Of a DNA stretch of 64,000 bases, positions 16,388-24,303 are shown one piece after another. The stretch covers positions 2,295,001 through 2,359,000 of the forward strand of contig NZ_CP102265.1 in assembly GCF_025147765.1 (NCBI RefSeq), in the 5' to 3' direction. Numbering within the stretch: the first letter of the stretch is position 1; each line of letters starts with the position of its first letter. The position numbers were made by a program, and so were the translations under genes. The notes under the pieces were generated by a model. It was given only the letters and a program-made list of their open reading frames with translations. It was not told the DNA's origin and made no database searches. The DNA comes from Blautia obeum ATCC 29174. Lineage in GTDB: Bacteria > Bacillota > Clostridia > Lachnospirales > Lachnospiraceae.

Positions 16388-17632
16388 TTAACCAACATAT
16401 GGTAATTGAATCACAAACGTGCTTCCTTTTTTCTTTTTGCCGGAGGTTACCGTAATCGTACCTGCATGTTTTTCGATAATTTCTCTCGATAGAAAAAGTC
16501 CGATTCCTGTACCACTATTTTCCATGACCTCCTTGGAACTTCCTCTGTAAAATCGTTGAAAAATTTTGTGATACTCATTCTGCGGAATACCAATTCCCTG
16601 ATCCTCAATTTCCATTCTTACAAGATAGTTTCTTTTTTGTAACCGGATAAATATTTTTGAACCACACGGACTGTACTTGACCGCATTATCCAGAACGTTG
16701 ATCACAGCTTCACCAAGCCACCTTTTATCCTGCATAATCGTGCATGTTTCCGGCTCTTTTTCATAGCCAAAAACGAATTCAATTTCTTTCTCATCCGCTT
16801 TAGGATAAGTGCGGTTCACAGCAGATATGACAGTATCCATAAGCGGAAGTTTTTTCTTATTAATCTGAATCAGTCCAGTTTCCATCTTGGATATTTCAAG
16901 AAGCGATTGCAATAATGTCTCCAGTCCATCCAGAGCACTCCGACAACGGATACGAAACTCCTCCTGTTCTGTGGCACTTAAGTCATTCTGCATCAGCACA
17001 CTAAAACATGTATCCAAAGCTGCAACCGGTGTCTTTAACTGGTGAGAAATATCAGAAACCATTTCTTTCGTGTTCTCCTTTTCTGCCCTTGCTTCTTCCT
17101 TTATCAACTGAATATGATGTCCGATTGCTTCAAGCTGGTCATTCAATTTTTCCAGTTCTGCATGATTTTCCGTTTTCAGTAAATCATCAAATTTATTTTC
17201 ACGGAATCTGATCAGAATTTCTTCCAACTGGTCTAAAATTTTCTGATGACACGCATCTTCTTTTTTCTTCCAATAAAGTAAAAAAGTCAAAAAAAGCACG
17301 CATATCACAGTGCTTACAGCGCCGGTCACCATAACCTGATGCCGGAATTGCGAATAAAATGCATTCCCTTTATTCCCCCAGTATCCATATTGCTCCAATA
17401 ATCGCCTTCCCTGTTCGTTAGTTTCAATATCCTTATCCTTAAGCAATTCCGAAACAGCATCCAGCCCGGAAAATTCTTCCTTTGCAACAATCTCTGTCAT
17501 AAGATTCATTTTATATTTATAATCTTCATAAAACACATACGTGGTAAAACAATTTAATATTGCAAACAATAATATGACAGGTAATACCAAGGAGAGCACT
17601 ACTGTAATCTTCTTGCGATATCCCTTTGTCAC
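16388..17632 (-). CDS. Membrane sensor histidine kinase
   Basis: A 414-residue kinase with helices at ~9-33 and ~98-120 enclosing a ~65-residue extracellular loop, then a HisKA region with H197 in SDISHQLKTP. The HATPase domain has VINVLDNAVKYS (N box), EDQGIGIP (G1) and GTGIGLFLS (G2). The start is GTG 17632, overlapping the regulator's stop (GTGA) with AGGAGG seven bases before it; the ATG at 17653 would lack a ribosome site. The extracellular loop suggests an envelope signal. It forms the pair of the adjacent OmpR-type regulator and likely controls the FtsX-ABC operon downstream. Confidence 0.92.
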   Translation of the reverse strand: MTKGYRKKITVVLSLVLPVILLFAILNCFTTYVFYEDYKYKMNLMTEIVAKEEFSGLDAVSELLKDKDIETNEQGRRLLEQYGYWGNKGNAFYSQFRHQVMVTGAVSTVICVLFLTFLLYWKKKEDACHQKILDQLEEILIRFRENKFDDLLKTENHAELEKLNDQLEAIGHHIQLIKEEARAEKENTKEMVSDISHQLKTPVAALDTCFSVLMQNDLSATEQEEFRIRCRSALDGLETLLQSLLEISKMETGLIQINKKKLPLMDTVISAVNRTYPKADEKEIEFVFGYEKEPETCTIMQDKRWLGEAVINVLDNAVKYSPCGSKIFIRLQKRNYLVRMEIEDQGIGIPQNEYHKIFQRFYRGSSKEVMENSGTGIGLFLSREIIEKHAGTITVTSGKKKKGSTFVIQLPYVG

Positions 17633-18318
17633 TGCCTTACCTCCTGATTCCATATATACCCAAGACCTCTGATATTCTTTATATAGACCGGTGCAGCCGG
17701 ATTGTCTTCGATTTTCTCACGGAGTCTTCTGATATTGACAGCGATTGTATTTTCATCCACAAAATCCCCTTCCAGATCAAACACATTTTCCAATATTTGT
17801 GTTTTTGAAAGAATCTGTTTCGGATTCTGAAGAAAAAAAGTCAGCATTTTCAACTCCGTTTTTGTCAGACTGATTTCACGACTCTTTATCAGGACTTTCA
17901 TTTCTCCTGCGATAAATACGATATCTCCCGAAATCATCTTTCCTGCTTCCGTTTTCTCCTGTCTGCGGCGGAAATGTGCTTCTATTTTCAAAAGAAGTAC
18001 CGAAAGACTAAACGGCTTTGTAATATAATCATCTGCCCCTGCTTCATATCCCATGACCTGATCCATCTCCTGATCTAGTGCTGTAAGACAAATAATGTAT
18101 GTATTATAATTGCATCTCATCCACCTTACAAATTCCAGTCCATTCCCATCCGGAAGATTCACATCACAAATGGTAACATCCACATTATTATCACTTGCAA
18201 TTCTTTTCGCTTTTTTCATTGATTCTGCTGAAAAAACCTCATATCCGGATTTTTTCAGTGAGAATGTAATTCCACGATTTAAATTTTCATCATCTTCAAC
18301 CACAAGTATACCTGGCAT
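17629..18318 (-). CDS. OmpR-family response regulator
   Basis: A 229-residue regulator. The receiver domain has the acidic pair ED (8-10), phosphoacceptor D52 (CDVNLPDG), T83-type threonine in CLTAL and K105-type lysine in ITKPF. The C-terminal Trans_reg_C winged helix carries SLTKTELKMLTFFL and NIRRLREKIEDNP, ending IRGLGYIW. AGAGGTG precedes the ATG. The operon order regulator-kinase, then a terminator, then an ABC pair is typical of antimicrobial-peptide response modules in Firmicutes. Confidence 0.94.
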   Translation of the reverse strand: MPGILVVEDDENLNRGITFSLKKSGYEVFSAESMKKAKRIASDNNVDVTICDVNLPDGNGLEFVRWMRCNYNTYIICLTALDQEMDQVMGYEAGADDYITKPFSLSVLLLKIEAHFRRRQEKTEAGKMISGDIVFIAGEMKVLIKSREISLTKTELKMLTFFLQNPKQILSKTQILENVFDLEGDFVDENTIAVNIRRLREKIEDNPAAPVYIKNIRGLGYIWNQEVRQ

Positions 18319-18358
18319 AGCATATGCACCTCTCTTTATTAACTATATATATTTAATA

Positions 18359-18664
18359 TCAGAGTACTGCTTCTTCAATTCTCTCATCGTTTGTATCTCC
18401 AAAAGATAAAACAATGGAACTATCGTCAGCACTGTTATCCTCTGAAAGGAGTCGTCAAATATGCTTTTGCTTTTTCAATGCCGGAAGTGTGGCAAGTTCT
18501 TCTGTCGGAGTAAGCATTATACAGCGTCTGTTTCCAATATATGCTGTGTGAAAATCATAACTCCCTGCAATATAAACAGGCAAAGAATCCTGATGATTCC
18601 CTGCTTCATATTTTATAGAAATTCCGAATACGCTTGTAAGGATATTTCTTATTCCCCTTTTAAC
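18359..18664 (-). pseudogene. Decayed gene of unknown family with an in-frame TGA
   Basis: A single minus-strand frame without start codon encodes about 69 residues, including AGSYDFHTAYIGNRRC and TPTEELATLPALKKQ. It meets TGA at 18455-18457 and then continues openly for 31 codons (DDSSIVLSFGDTNDERIEEAVL) to a final stop. An overlapping alternative frame in the last 100 bp (TVLTIVPLFYLLEIQ) looks like a membrane helix. The sequence has protein-like composition but was not recognised. It is a remnant between the response regulator and the AbiE pair, and fills most of this gap. Confidence 0.4.
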
Positions 18665-18725
18665 TTAATTTCTTTCATTTTAACATACTTCCATATAATG
18701 TACAAATTGATTTCATAATTGTATG

Positions 18726-19523
18726 CTATGAAATATCAGCAGCGTAAGAATAATTTTTTTGATATGTTTTCCATAAATTTTCCATAACAGAACTTATTTC
18801 TATTTCATCAAATATTTCTCTTCTATCCCCAGAGTTTATCTGCTCCAATGTTCCACGTTTTCTTGCAGTTGCCACAAGTGCATTCCATAAAACTTGCTTT
18901 TTGAGTTGTTTTCCATGCAACTTTTGTAAAATATAAATATCATAAAAATCTCTCATTCGTGTATTTGTAACGTTTCGACTAATAACAGTTTCCAGTTTTT
19001 CAGCCAATACCGTTTCCAGATTATATGCCCATACCTCGATTGTGCGATTTTCAAGCATAAGATTAAAGTTGTACTTGATTTCTCTTGGTGTAATGATATC
19101 TCCTGTAGAAATATCAATCTTTAATGGTGTGATTACTCCATCAAATTTTGTTTCCATGCTTACACGAACACCCGGATAATCTGCTTCTTCCATGATTTCT
19201 GATATCCGTTTGATCCGAAACAAGACACCATCGTTCAGAGGGATTGATATAATTTTGGATATAATCATCTCTACATCCTCCACACTGACATTAGTGCCTT
19301 TTATGGTAGCATCCAGATCCATAGTAGCTCTGGCATCCAGACCGACCATTGCCGCCACCAGCATCCCACCTTTTAATATAAACTGATTTTTATACTCTGA
19401 TAAAGAAATTCGTTCTAAAAAACGTTCCATCATATAATTCCGCATCAAAATCTGTGCATCTGCGGATTTTTTCTTTGACAGATTACGAACCAAATCCTTT
19501 AATTGTCTTGCCGTTGTTATCAT
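18726..19523 (-). CDS. AbiEii-type nucleotidyltransferase toxin
   Basis: A 265-residue toxin of the AbiEii/AbiGii family, the toxic half of the type IV AbiE toxin-antitoxin and phage-defence system. Family motifs are FILKGGMLV (47-55), TMDLDATI (~67-74, the GSxxxDxD-like nucleotidyltransferase signature in divergent form), LKIDISTGD, and LAEKLETVISR with RMRDFYDIYIL. Known members transfer nucleotides to tRNA acceptor ends. It begins directly after the AbiEi stop, so the two are co-translated. Confidence 0.9.
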   Translation of the reverse strand: MITTARQLKDLVRNLSKKKSADAQILMRNYMMERFLERISLSEYKNQFILKGGMLVAAMVGLDARATMDLDATIKGTNVSVEDVEMIISKIISIPLNDGVLFRIKRISEIMEEADYPGVRVSMETKFDGVITPLKIDISTGDIITPREIKYNFNLMLENRTIEVWAYNLETVLAEKLETVISRNVTNTRMRDFYDIYILQKLHGKQLKKQVLWNALVATARKRGTLEQINSGDRREIFDEIEISSVMENLWKTYQKNYSYAADIS

Positions 19524-20117
19524 CTAAAGTAACACCTCCAAATATGGTCTTAGTATCTTTTCAACATGGAACATAGCTGCGTATTTCATAAGCATTCGTA
19601 AGTTTTTATCCTTACGTTTCGCATATTGCTTTAATGCATCTTGGAATACCTGCATTTCAATATTTTTCCTGCTGCGAAGCAGATCGCAAATCGTTCTCTC
19701 CATATCATAAACCGGAACTGAATGTCCAAATGATGTCAGCATAGTTGTGATCCCTATTTCATGTAAATCCTTTTTTACTGTATACACTTGAAAACCGTCT
19801 TCCTGCAAACGGCTTGGATTATATCCATTTCTTACTGTTATGGTGTATTTCAAAGGCTCTCTGTCCGTTAAATCATGAAAAAACAATGCAGTTTCGTGAG
19901 AAAATACAGCTTGACCACAACGCAAATGCAAAAGGAACATCGCATCTGTCCACGTATCAGGTGATACATACACACCATGAGAAGCTTGCTCTAATCCTCG
20001 TTCCTTCACATAGGCATAAAACACAGACTTACTAATTCCATTATTTAGGACTTGAAATGTCTGAATTGTCCCTCCACATTCACGCAATAACAAATCTAAT
20101 TTTTCAAATTGAGTCAT
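19524..20117 (-). CDS. AbiEi-type antitoxin / transcriptional repressor
   Basis: A 197-residue protein with an N-terminal winged helix (GGTIQTFQVLNNGISKSVFYAYVKERG) and the AbiEi C-terminal domain, including GVYVSPDTW, FSHETALFFHDL, PVYDMERTICDLL. AbiEi neutralises AbiEii and represses the operon by binding inverted repeats; a suitable repeat lies just upstream (20128-20165). Its ribosome site, AAAGGAG, lies inside one arm of that repeat. Codon use resembles its neighbours. Confidence 0.88.
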   Translation of the reverse strand: MTQFEKLDLLLRECGGTIQTFQVLNNGISKSVFYAYVKERGLEQASHGVYVSPDTWTDAMFLLHLRCGQAVFSHETALFFHDLTDREPLKYTITVRNGYNPSRLQEDGFQVYTVKKDLHEIGITTMLTSFGHSVPVYDMERTICDLLRSRKNIEMQVFQDALKQYAKRKDKNLRMLMKYAAMFHVEKILRPYLEVLL

Positions 20118-20127
20118 ATAGATTCTC

Positions 20128-20165
20128 CTTTCATGCTAATATGATAATATATATTAGTATGAAAG
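20128..20165. promoter_or_regulatory. Inverted-repeat operator before the AbiE operon
   Basis: Arms CTTTCATGCTAATAT (20128-20142) and ATATTAGTATGAAAG (20151-20165) are complementary except for one position, with an 8-bp A/T spacer. The position matches known AbiEi negative autoregulation. The proximal arm contains the antitoxin's ribosome site, so repressor or RNA folding could also limit translation. Confidence 0.65.
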
Positions 20166-20199
20166 TAAATATAAATAATGCCAATGAACAAATTAGATT

Positions 20200-20847
20200 T
20201 TAAAAATATCCCCGTTCTATCATCCAGCCTTTCACATAACATCGAATTCCAATATAAATAACATGTGATAGTAATAGGAATACCATGAGATTTATCGGAA
20301 TAGCATTTTTAATCCATTCTCCAAAGTAAATTACAATAGCTGCACTCGTTATCGCCACTATGATACTGAGGATATCCCAGCAATATTTCCGGTAGATTTT
20401 TCCAACCTGATAGCCAATCCCAACTATCAGTAATCCGGTTATTATAAATAAAATTCCCATAACAATAGCTACGATCAGCCAGTACATAAGCCCGGAAAGG
20501 ATACGGTTAGGTATTCCGCTGCTTAACTGTCCGAAAGAATCTGCACCTATGACAAACTCCCGAAACAAGCTTCCCATTCCTTTTCCTAACACACCGAAAA
20601 AGGTGATACAGTCGTTAAGGAAAACTGGCGAAAGAATAGCCGTAAACAGGGTTATTGTTATACTGTACCATGCCAGTAGGAACAGGATACTTTCATAACC
20701 AGTTGTCATATTTTTAAATTTCTTTTCCAGCTGACTTTTGCGGTTATCGCATTTTTCTTTTGCTTTCTGGTAAGCAGTGCGGTCACATTTTTCACATTTC
20801 TCATAAGGCACTTTTTTCTCAACAGCTATCATTAATTCTTTTATCAT
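20200..20847 (-). pseudogene. 5'-truncated DUF6040-like membrane protein gene
   Basis: About 215 residues recall DUF6040 proteins of conjugative elements: a CEKCDRTAYQKAKEKC cysteine motif, LEKKFKNMTTGYESILF, three or four helices (for example LMYWLIVAIVMGILFII and ISIIVAITSAAIVIYF) and AIPINLMVFLLL. Family members have a long coiled N terminus before the Cys motif; here it is missing because the sequence upstream is an ISL3 transposase tail on the other strand. An ATG at 20847 could still initiate, but no full protein is made. The family name rests on memory of the motif pattern. Confidence 0.62.
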
Positions 20848-21070
20848 GGTAGAAAAAATCGGAAACGGAAAAATATATGACACCCGTTTATCAAATGGTC
20901 CCATTGAATCATTAAACAGAAAAATCAAAGATTTAAAACGCTTAGGGCGTGGTTTCCGCAATTTTGAGCACTTTAGGAACAGATTTCTTTATGCAACAAG
21001 GGCTCTGCCTGTCTTAAACGGTGTTTCTGATTATAACCCTGTATCTTATCTTGAAAACGACGAATTTTAG
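20846..21070 (+). pseudogene. ISL3-family transposase, C-terminal remnant
   Basis: The frame encodes DTRLSNGPIESLNRKIKD, LKRLGRGFRNFEHFRNRFLYATR, the conserved C-terminal DDE region of ISL3-type transposases, including the final Glu in NGPIES. Only about 70 of some 400-plus residues remain, so it is inactive. Its left boundary coincides with the break in the DUF6040-like gene. A companion small gene and a repeat array follow on the right. Confidence 0.85.
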
Positions 21071-21082
21071 GAGGAAAATTTC

Positions 21083-21277
21083 ATGGAAAACTATTGCGCA
21101 TTCAGTAAAAATCATAAATGCCTCAACTGGACTGATTATGAACTCACAAGATATGAACTAGAAGAAGCCGGCTCTTTATGCCAGGCAAACTGGATTGAAA
21201 TTGAACGAAAAAATGAATACATTCAATTACTACAGGCATTACTTAACGATCACGGTATCCCATATCCCGTCGAATAA
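21083..21277 (+). CDS. Small protein following the ISL3 transposase
   Basis: 64 residues behind AGGAGG, 12 bp after the transposase stop, so it would be co-expressed with an intact transposase. It carries YCAFSKNHKCLNW near the N terminus, an acidic middle and ends GIPYPVE. Two Cys and one His could form part of a metal site, but the family was not recognised. It lies inside the presumed insertion-sequence boundary, before the repeat array, suggesting an accessory or passenger gene. Confidence 0.55.
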   Translation: MENYCAFSKNHKCLNWTDYELTRYELEEAGSLCQANWIEIERKNEYIQLLQALLNDHGIPYPVE

Positions 21278-21296
21278 TAACGTTCTTACATTAAAG

Positions 21297-21318
21297 GGGT
21301 CTGGCTTCCGCCAGACCC
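21297..21318. terminator. Compact hairpin at the insertion-sequence end
   Basis: GGGTCTGG pairs perfectly with CCAGACCC around CTTCCG. There is no clean T tract on either side, so it may be a transposon-end structure rather than a terminator. The right arm overlaps the first CCCTCA repeat. Confidence 0.45.
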
Positions 21319-21439
21319 TCATTTTCGCCCCTCAAGTTTGCCCCTCATAAAAGACCCTCACAAAGAACCCTCAACAACTATGCTTGTTTTTATAGTGAAA
21401 TCCTCACGAAAGCCCCTCAACAAGTTTGGCAAACCCTCA
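21316..21439. repeat. CCCTCA iteron-like array with 13-bp periodicity
   Basis: CCCTCA starts at 21316, 21329, 21342, 21355 and 21368, exactly 13 bp apart. It recurs as TCCTCA at 21401 and CCCTCA at 21414, again 13 bp apart, and at 21434. The intervening 7 bases vary. Such phased repeats suggest a protein-binding array, most simply subterminal transposase sites of the ISL3-type element. Nothing gene-like was seen between 21440 and 21498. Confidence 0.7.
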
Positions 21440-21498
21440 AGAACTTTGATTATCCTCTATTAACCGCTAAAGCGACAGATTTCTTCTCAGCCGTATAT

Positions 21499-22578
21499 TT
21501 ATTTTGAATTTTTCTTTCCTTTTCTGACTTTGATCCTGCGGATCATCCTTCGGATCAGAAATACCACAAGCACAATGATCACTATAAAGATCAGACAAAT
21601 ACCTGTGATCATTGCCGAAAACTTATTCGGCTGCTTCACCAGATCAATGATATTTCTGCTGTCCTCCACAACCTTACGTCCATGTGTCGTCTCATAATAT
21701 TCCGGCACATTGGCAATTCCGTCGCCATCTGTATCCTCAAAGGACTGCATATATCTTGCGATCGCATCCCAGGCCTTTAATTCCCTGTCACCCTCCATGA
21801 TCGCCTGATCTTCCAGATTTTCAATGGGATTCCCATCCCTGTCCTTCGGTTCAAGAGACAGCAGTCCATAGGACATTTACGTCACAGAACCAAGCATCTG
21901 GCCGGTATACAGGTCTGTCACAACATGATACAGTTTGTCATTCTGGATCTCGATCCACTCTCCGTCTGCCCTGGTGAGATAACAATCTGTCACCTTATTC
22001 AGAATCATCCGATGTGGATTATATGCAAAATTCAATCCACTGCAATATAACCTTGCCGTTGTCATAAAATCCGATACAGAAGCGTCCACCTCCGCTGCCA
22101 GCTTCAGCTCCTTTCCGGTCAGGTATGCACTGATCAGCGGATATCCGGCAACACCGTCCTTTCCGATCCCCAGTGAAAAGGAATTAAAAACATCCTCTAC
22201 TGTGATATCGCCCTTTGTGTATGTATCCCGCACGGTTCCGCTTGGAACAACGGCTACATCAACCGGATCACCATCATAATACTCGGAATTCTCCACTGCA
22301 TATATGTATGCATCGGATATGATATCACCAAGATTCAACTCTTCGTGCATCGTACCCATTTCTTCCAGACTGTTGAATTCAACATCATTTTCAGCAAGAA
22401 CCTCTTCTCTTGTATAGCCAAAATCAGCAAGATAATTCTTATCCACCGTATCCATCAGGGCATCGATCTGTTTTGTCTCGGCTGCTTCCACCGGAACATT
22501 CCATGTAAAGGGAAGCAGTAATGTGGCAACAAGCATGATTACCAGAAGCCTTGCTGAAATTTTCTTTCGTGTTTTCAT
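21499..22578 (-). pseudogene. 5'-nucleotidase-type gene, deleted and interrupted by TAA
   Basis: A signal peptide (residues 1-32, ending VPVEAAE) leads straight into a 5'-nucleotidase C-terminal domain (NLGDIISDAYIYAVE, PSGTVRDTYTKGDITVEDVFNSF). The ~300-residue N-terminal metallophosphatase domain expected between them is absent. After GSVT there is a TAA (21877-21879) and the same frame continues with SYGLLSLEPKD, an EF-hand-like DTDGDGIAN and a final helix LIFIVIIVLVVFLIRR with basic tail. The protein was once a cell-surface membrane-anchored nucleotidase; it now lacks catalytic residues and is cut before its anchor. The ATG directly after the TAA could restart translation. Confidence 0.75.
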
Positions 22579-22615
22579 AGCCCTCTCCTTTTGTGTATAG
22601 TTTTCTTATGCCTTT

Positions 22616-23029
22616 TTACAAAACCATCAATAATGTTCCCATACCAATCAAAATACATCCGATCAGCGATTTTGCTGTAAATTTCTCGTGTAAAAAAATA
22701 AATGCCAGTACCAGCGTGATCACAACGCTCAGCTTGTCTATCGGCACAACCCTAGATGCATCTCCTATCTGCAGAGCACGATAATAACATAACCATGAGG
22801 CACCTGTTGCCAAACCTGAAAGTATCAGAAACAGCCAGCTTTTTTTACTGATCGCAGTGATTCCACCTTGTGTATTTGTGAGGAAAACCATTCCCCATGC
22901 CATGACAAGCACCACCATCGTTCGAATCGCTGTTGCAAGATTCGAATTAACACCGGTAATACCTACCTTGGCCAGTATGGAGGTCAGCGCCGCAAATACA
23001 GCAGACAGCAAGGCAAACACAAACCACAT
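22616..23029 (-). CDS. EamA/DMT-family small membrane transporter
   Basis: 137 residues with four to five predicted helices, a single EamA unit rather than the usual tandem pair. Recognisable segments are AVFAALTSILAKVGI, SGLATGASWLCYYRALQIGDASRVVPIDKLSVVITLVLAFIFL in short pieces, and HEKFTAKSLIGCILI. Short EamA proteins of this size act as dimers in metabolite or drug efflux. GGGGAG precedes the ATG. The substrate is unknown. Confidence 0.88.
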   Translation of the reverse strand: MWFVFALLSAVFAALTSILAKVGITGVNSNLATAIRTMVVLVMAWGMVFLTNTQGGITAISKKSWLFLILSGLATGASWLCYYRALQIGDASRVVPIDKLSVVITLVLAFIFLHEKFTAKSLIGCILIGMGTLLMVL

Positions 23030-23091
23030 AGTAACTCCCCCCTTAAATATAAGTTTTTTCTTAACTATCCCAATACAAGTCCATCATATCA

Positions 23092-24303
23092 TTACCCTTC
23101 TGGTATGTCACTATTTACAATTTCCTCCACCGTATATTCCTCTATTTCTGTCTTTGTCACCTGTTTAATATGCTTTTTTTTCAGGCGCAGATATACGAAT
23201 TCCCGAAAAATAGTATAGAACACGGAAAGCAGCGGAATAAAAACAAGCATACCCACAATTCCCATAAGGTTTCCACCGATCGTAACTGCTGCAAGAACCC
23301 AGATTGACGGGAGCCCTACAGATTCACCCACAACATGAGGATAAATCAGATTTCCCTCGATCTGCTGCAGCACCAGAAATACTATAATAAATAAAATTGC
23401 CTGTTTCGGATTTACCATAAAGATCAAAAAACTTCCCACTGCACATCCGATAAAGGCCCCGAAAATCGGAATCAATGCAGTAAACGCAATCAAAACTCCG
23501 ATCAAAAGTGCATATGGCATCCCCAAAATACTCAGTATCACCACAAACATGCATCCGAGGATCACAGCTTCCAGACACTGACCTGCAAGAAAATTCGCAA
23601 ATGTCCGATAAGTCAGAGAACAAATTTTAAGAAAAGCATCTGCCTTTTTCTTTGGAAGAAAGGCAAAAACTACTTTTCGGATCTGCACATGCAGTTTTTC
23701 TTTCTGAAAAAGAACATAGCAGGCAAACGAAAAAGCAATAAAAAAGGTCGCTAATCCACTGACTATGGAACCAACTGCCGACATTGTGGTATTCATCATA
23801 TTTCCTGCACCATTTCCAAGAAGACTTATCCCCCACTTGATCGCCTGGTCCGGATTAAACTGTACCTGATCTACCAGCTTCATGATTTCCTGGTTATTAT
23901 GAGAGAATTCCCGGATCCAGCTTTGCATCTGCGGAATAAAATCTACAATGCTCATCATCAGGGTTCCCATTGTCCGCGTAAGCTGCGGAATCACCCCGAA
24001 CATCACCAGTACGATTACACCAACCGCCAATATGATTGTAAGGAGCAGACTTATCGGTCTTGCCAGTTTTACGACTATCTTATTTTCTTTTTTTACTCTT
24101 CCGAAAATTTTCTTTTCCAAAAAGCTCATTGGCACGTTGGTCACAAATGCGATTGCTCCGCCAAGTACAAAGGGAAACAGGATCCCCCATATTGCTTTCA
24201 GCACATCGAGCACCACATCAAATTTCCACAGGACAACCACAAGAAATGCTGTAAACACAATAAGTTCCCTGATTTTTTTTATAGCAATTTTGCTTAAATC
24301 CAC
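23092..24303 (-). CDS. AI-2E-family membrane transporter
   Basis: A 403-residue membrane protein of the AI-2E (TqsA/YtvI-like) family. Members have been linked to autoinducer-2 export, Na+/Li+ transport and osmotic responses, so function is open. About eight helices are visible, with the conserved GMPYALLIGVLIAFTALIPIFGAFIG and the NLIYPHVVGESVGLPS loop before the last helices. The start is taken as GTG 24303, which overlaps the ATPase stop (TAGTG) and has AGAGGAG seven bases upstream; the ATG at 24342 lies inside the ATPase gene. Coupling to a riboswitch-controlled ATPase suggests a shared role in ion homeostasis. Confidence 0.88.
   Translation of the reverse strand: MDLSKIAIKKIRELIVFTAFLVVVLWKFDVVLDVLKAIWGILFPFVLGGAIAFVTNVPMSFLEKKIFGRVKKENKIVVKLARPISLLLTIILAVGVIVLVMFGVIPQLTRTMGTLMMSIVDFIPQMQSWIREFSHNNQEIMKLVDQVQFNPDQAIKWGISLLGNGAGNMMNTTMSAVGSIVSGLATFFIAFSFACYVLFQKEKLHVQIRKVVFAFLPKKKADAFLKICSLTYRTFANFLAGQCLEAVILGCMFVVILSILGMPYALLIGVLIAFTALIPIFGAFIGCAVGSFLIFMVNPKQAILFIIVFLVLQQIEGNLIYPHVVGESVGLPSIWVLAAVTIGGNLMGIVGMLVFIPLLSVFYTIFREFVYLRLKKKHIKQVTKTEIEEYTVEEIVNSDIPEG

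Noticed and set aside
18455..18457. In-frame TGA as a selenocysteine codon
   Set aside because: No hairpin resembling a bacterial SECIS was seen just after it, the flanking frame lacks a start, and the residue context is not redox-like.
20848..20961. N-terminal extension of the DUF6040-like frame
   Set aside because: These codons are the reverse complement of the ISL3 transposase tail, whose plus-strand reading matches a known family.
21316..21439. CCCTCA array as a CRISPR
   Set aside because: Repeats are only 6 bp with 7-bp variable gaps; no palindromic repeat, no 30-bp spacers and no cas genes.
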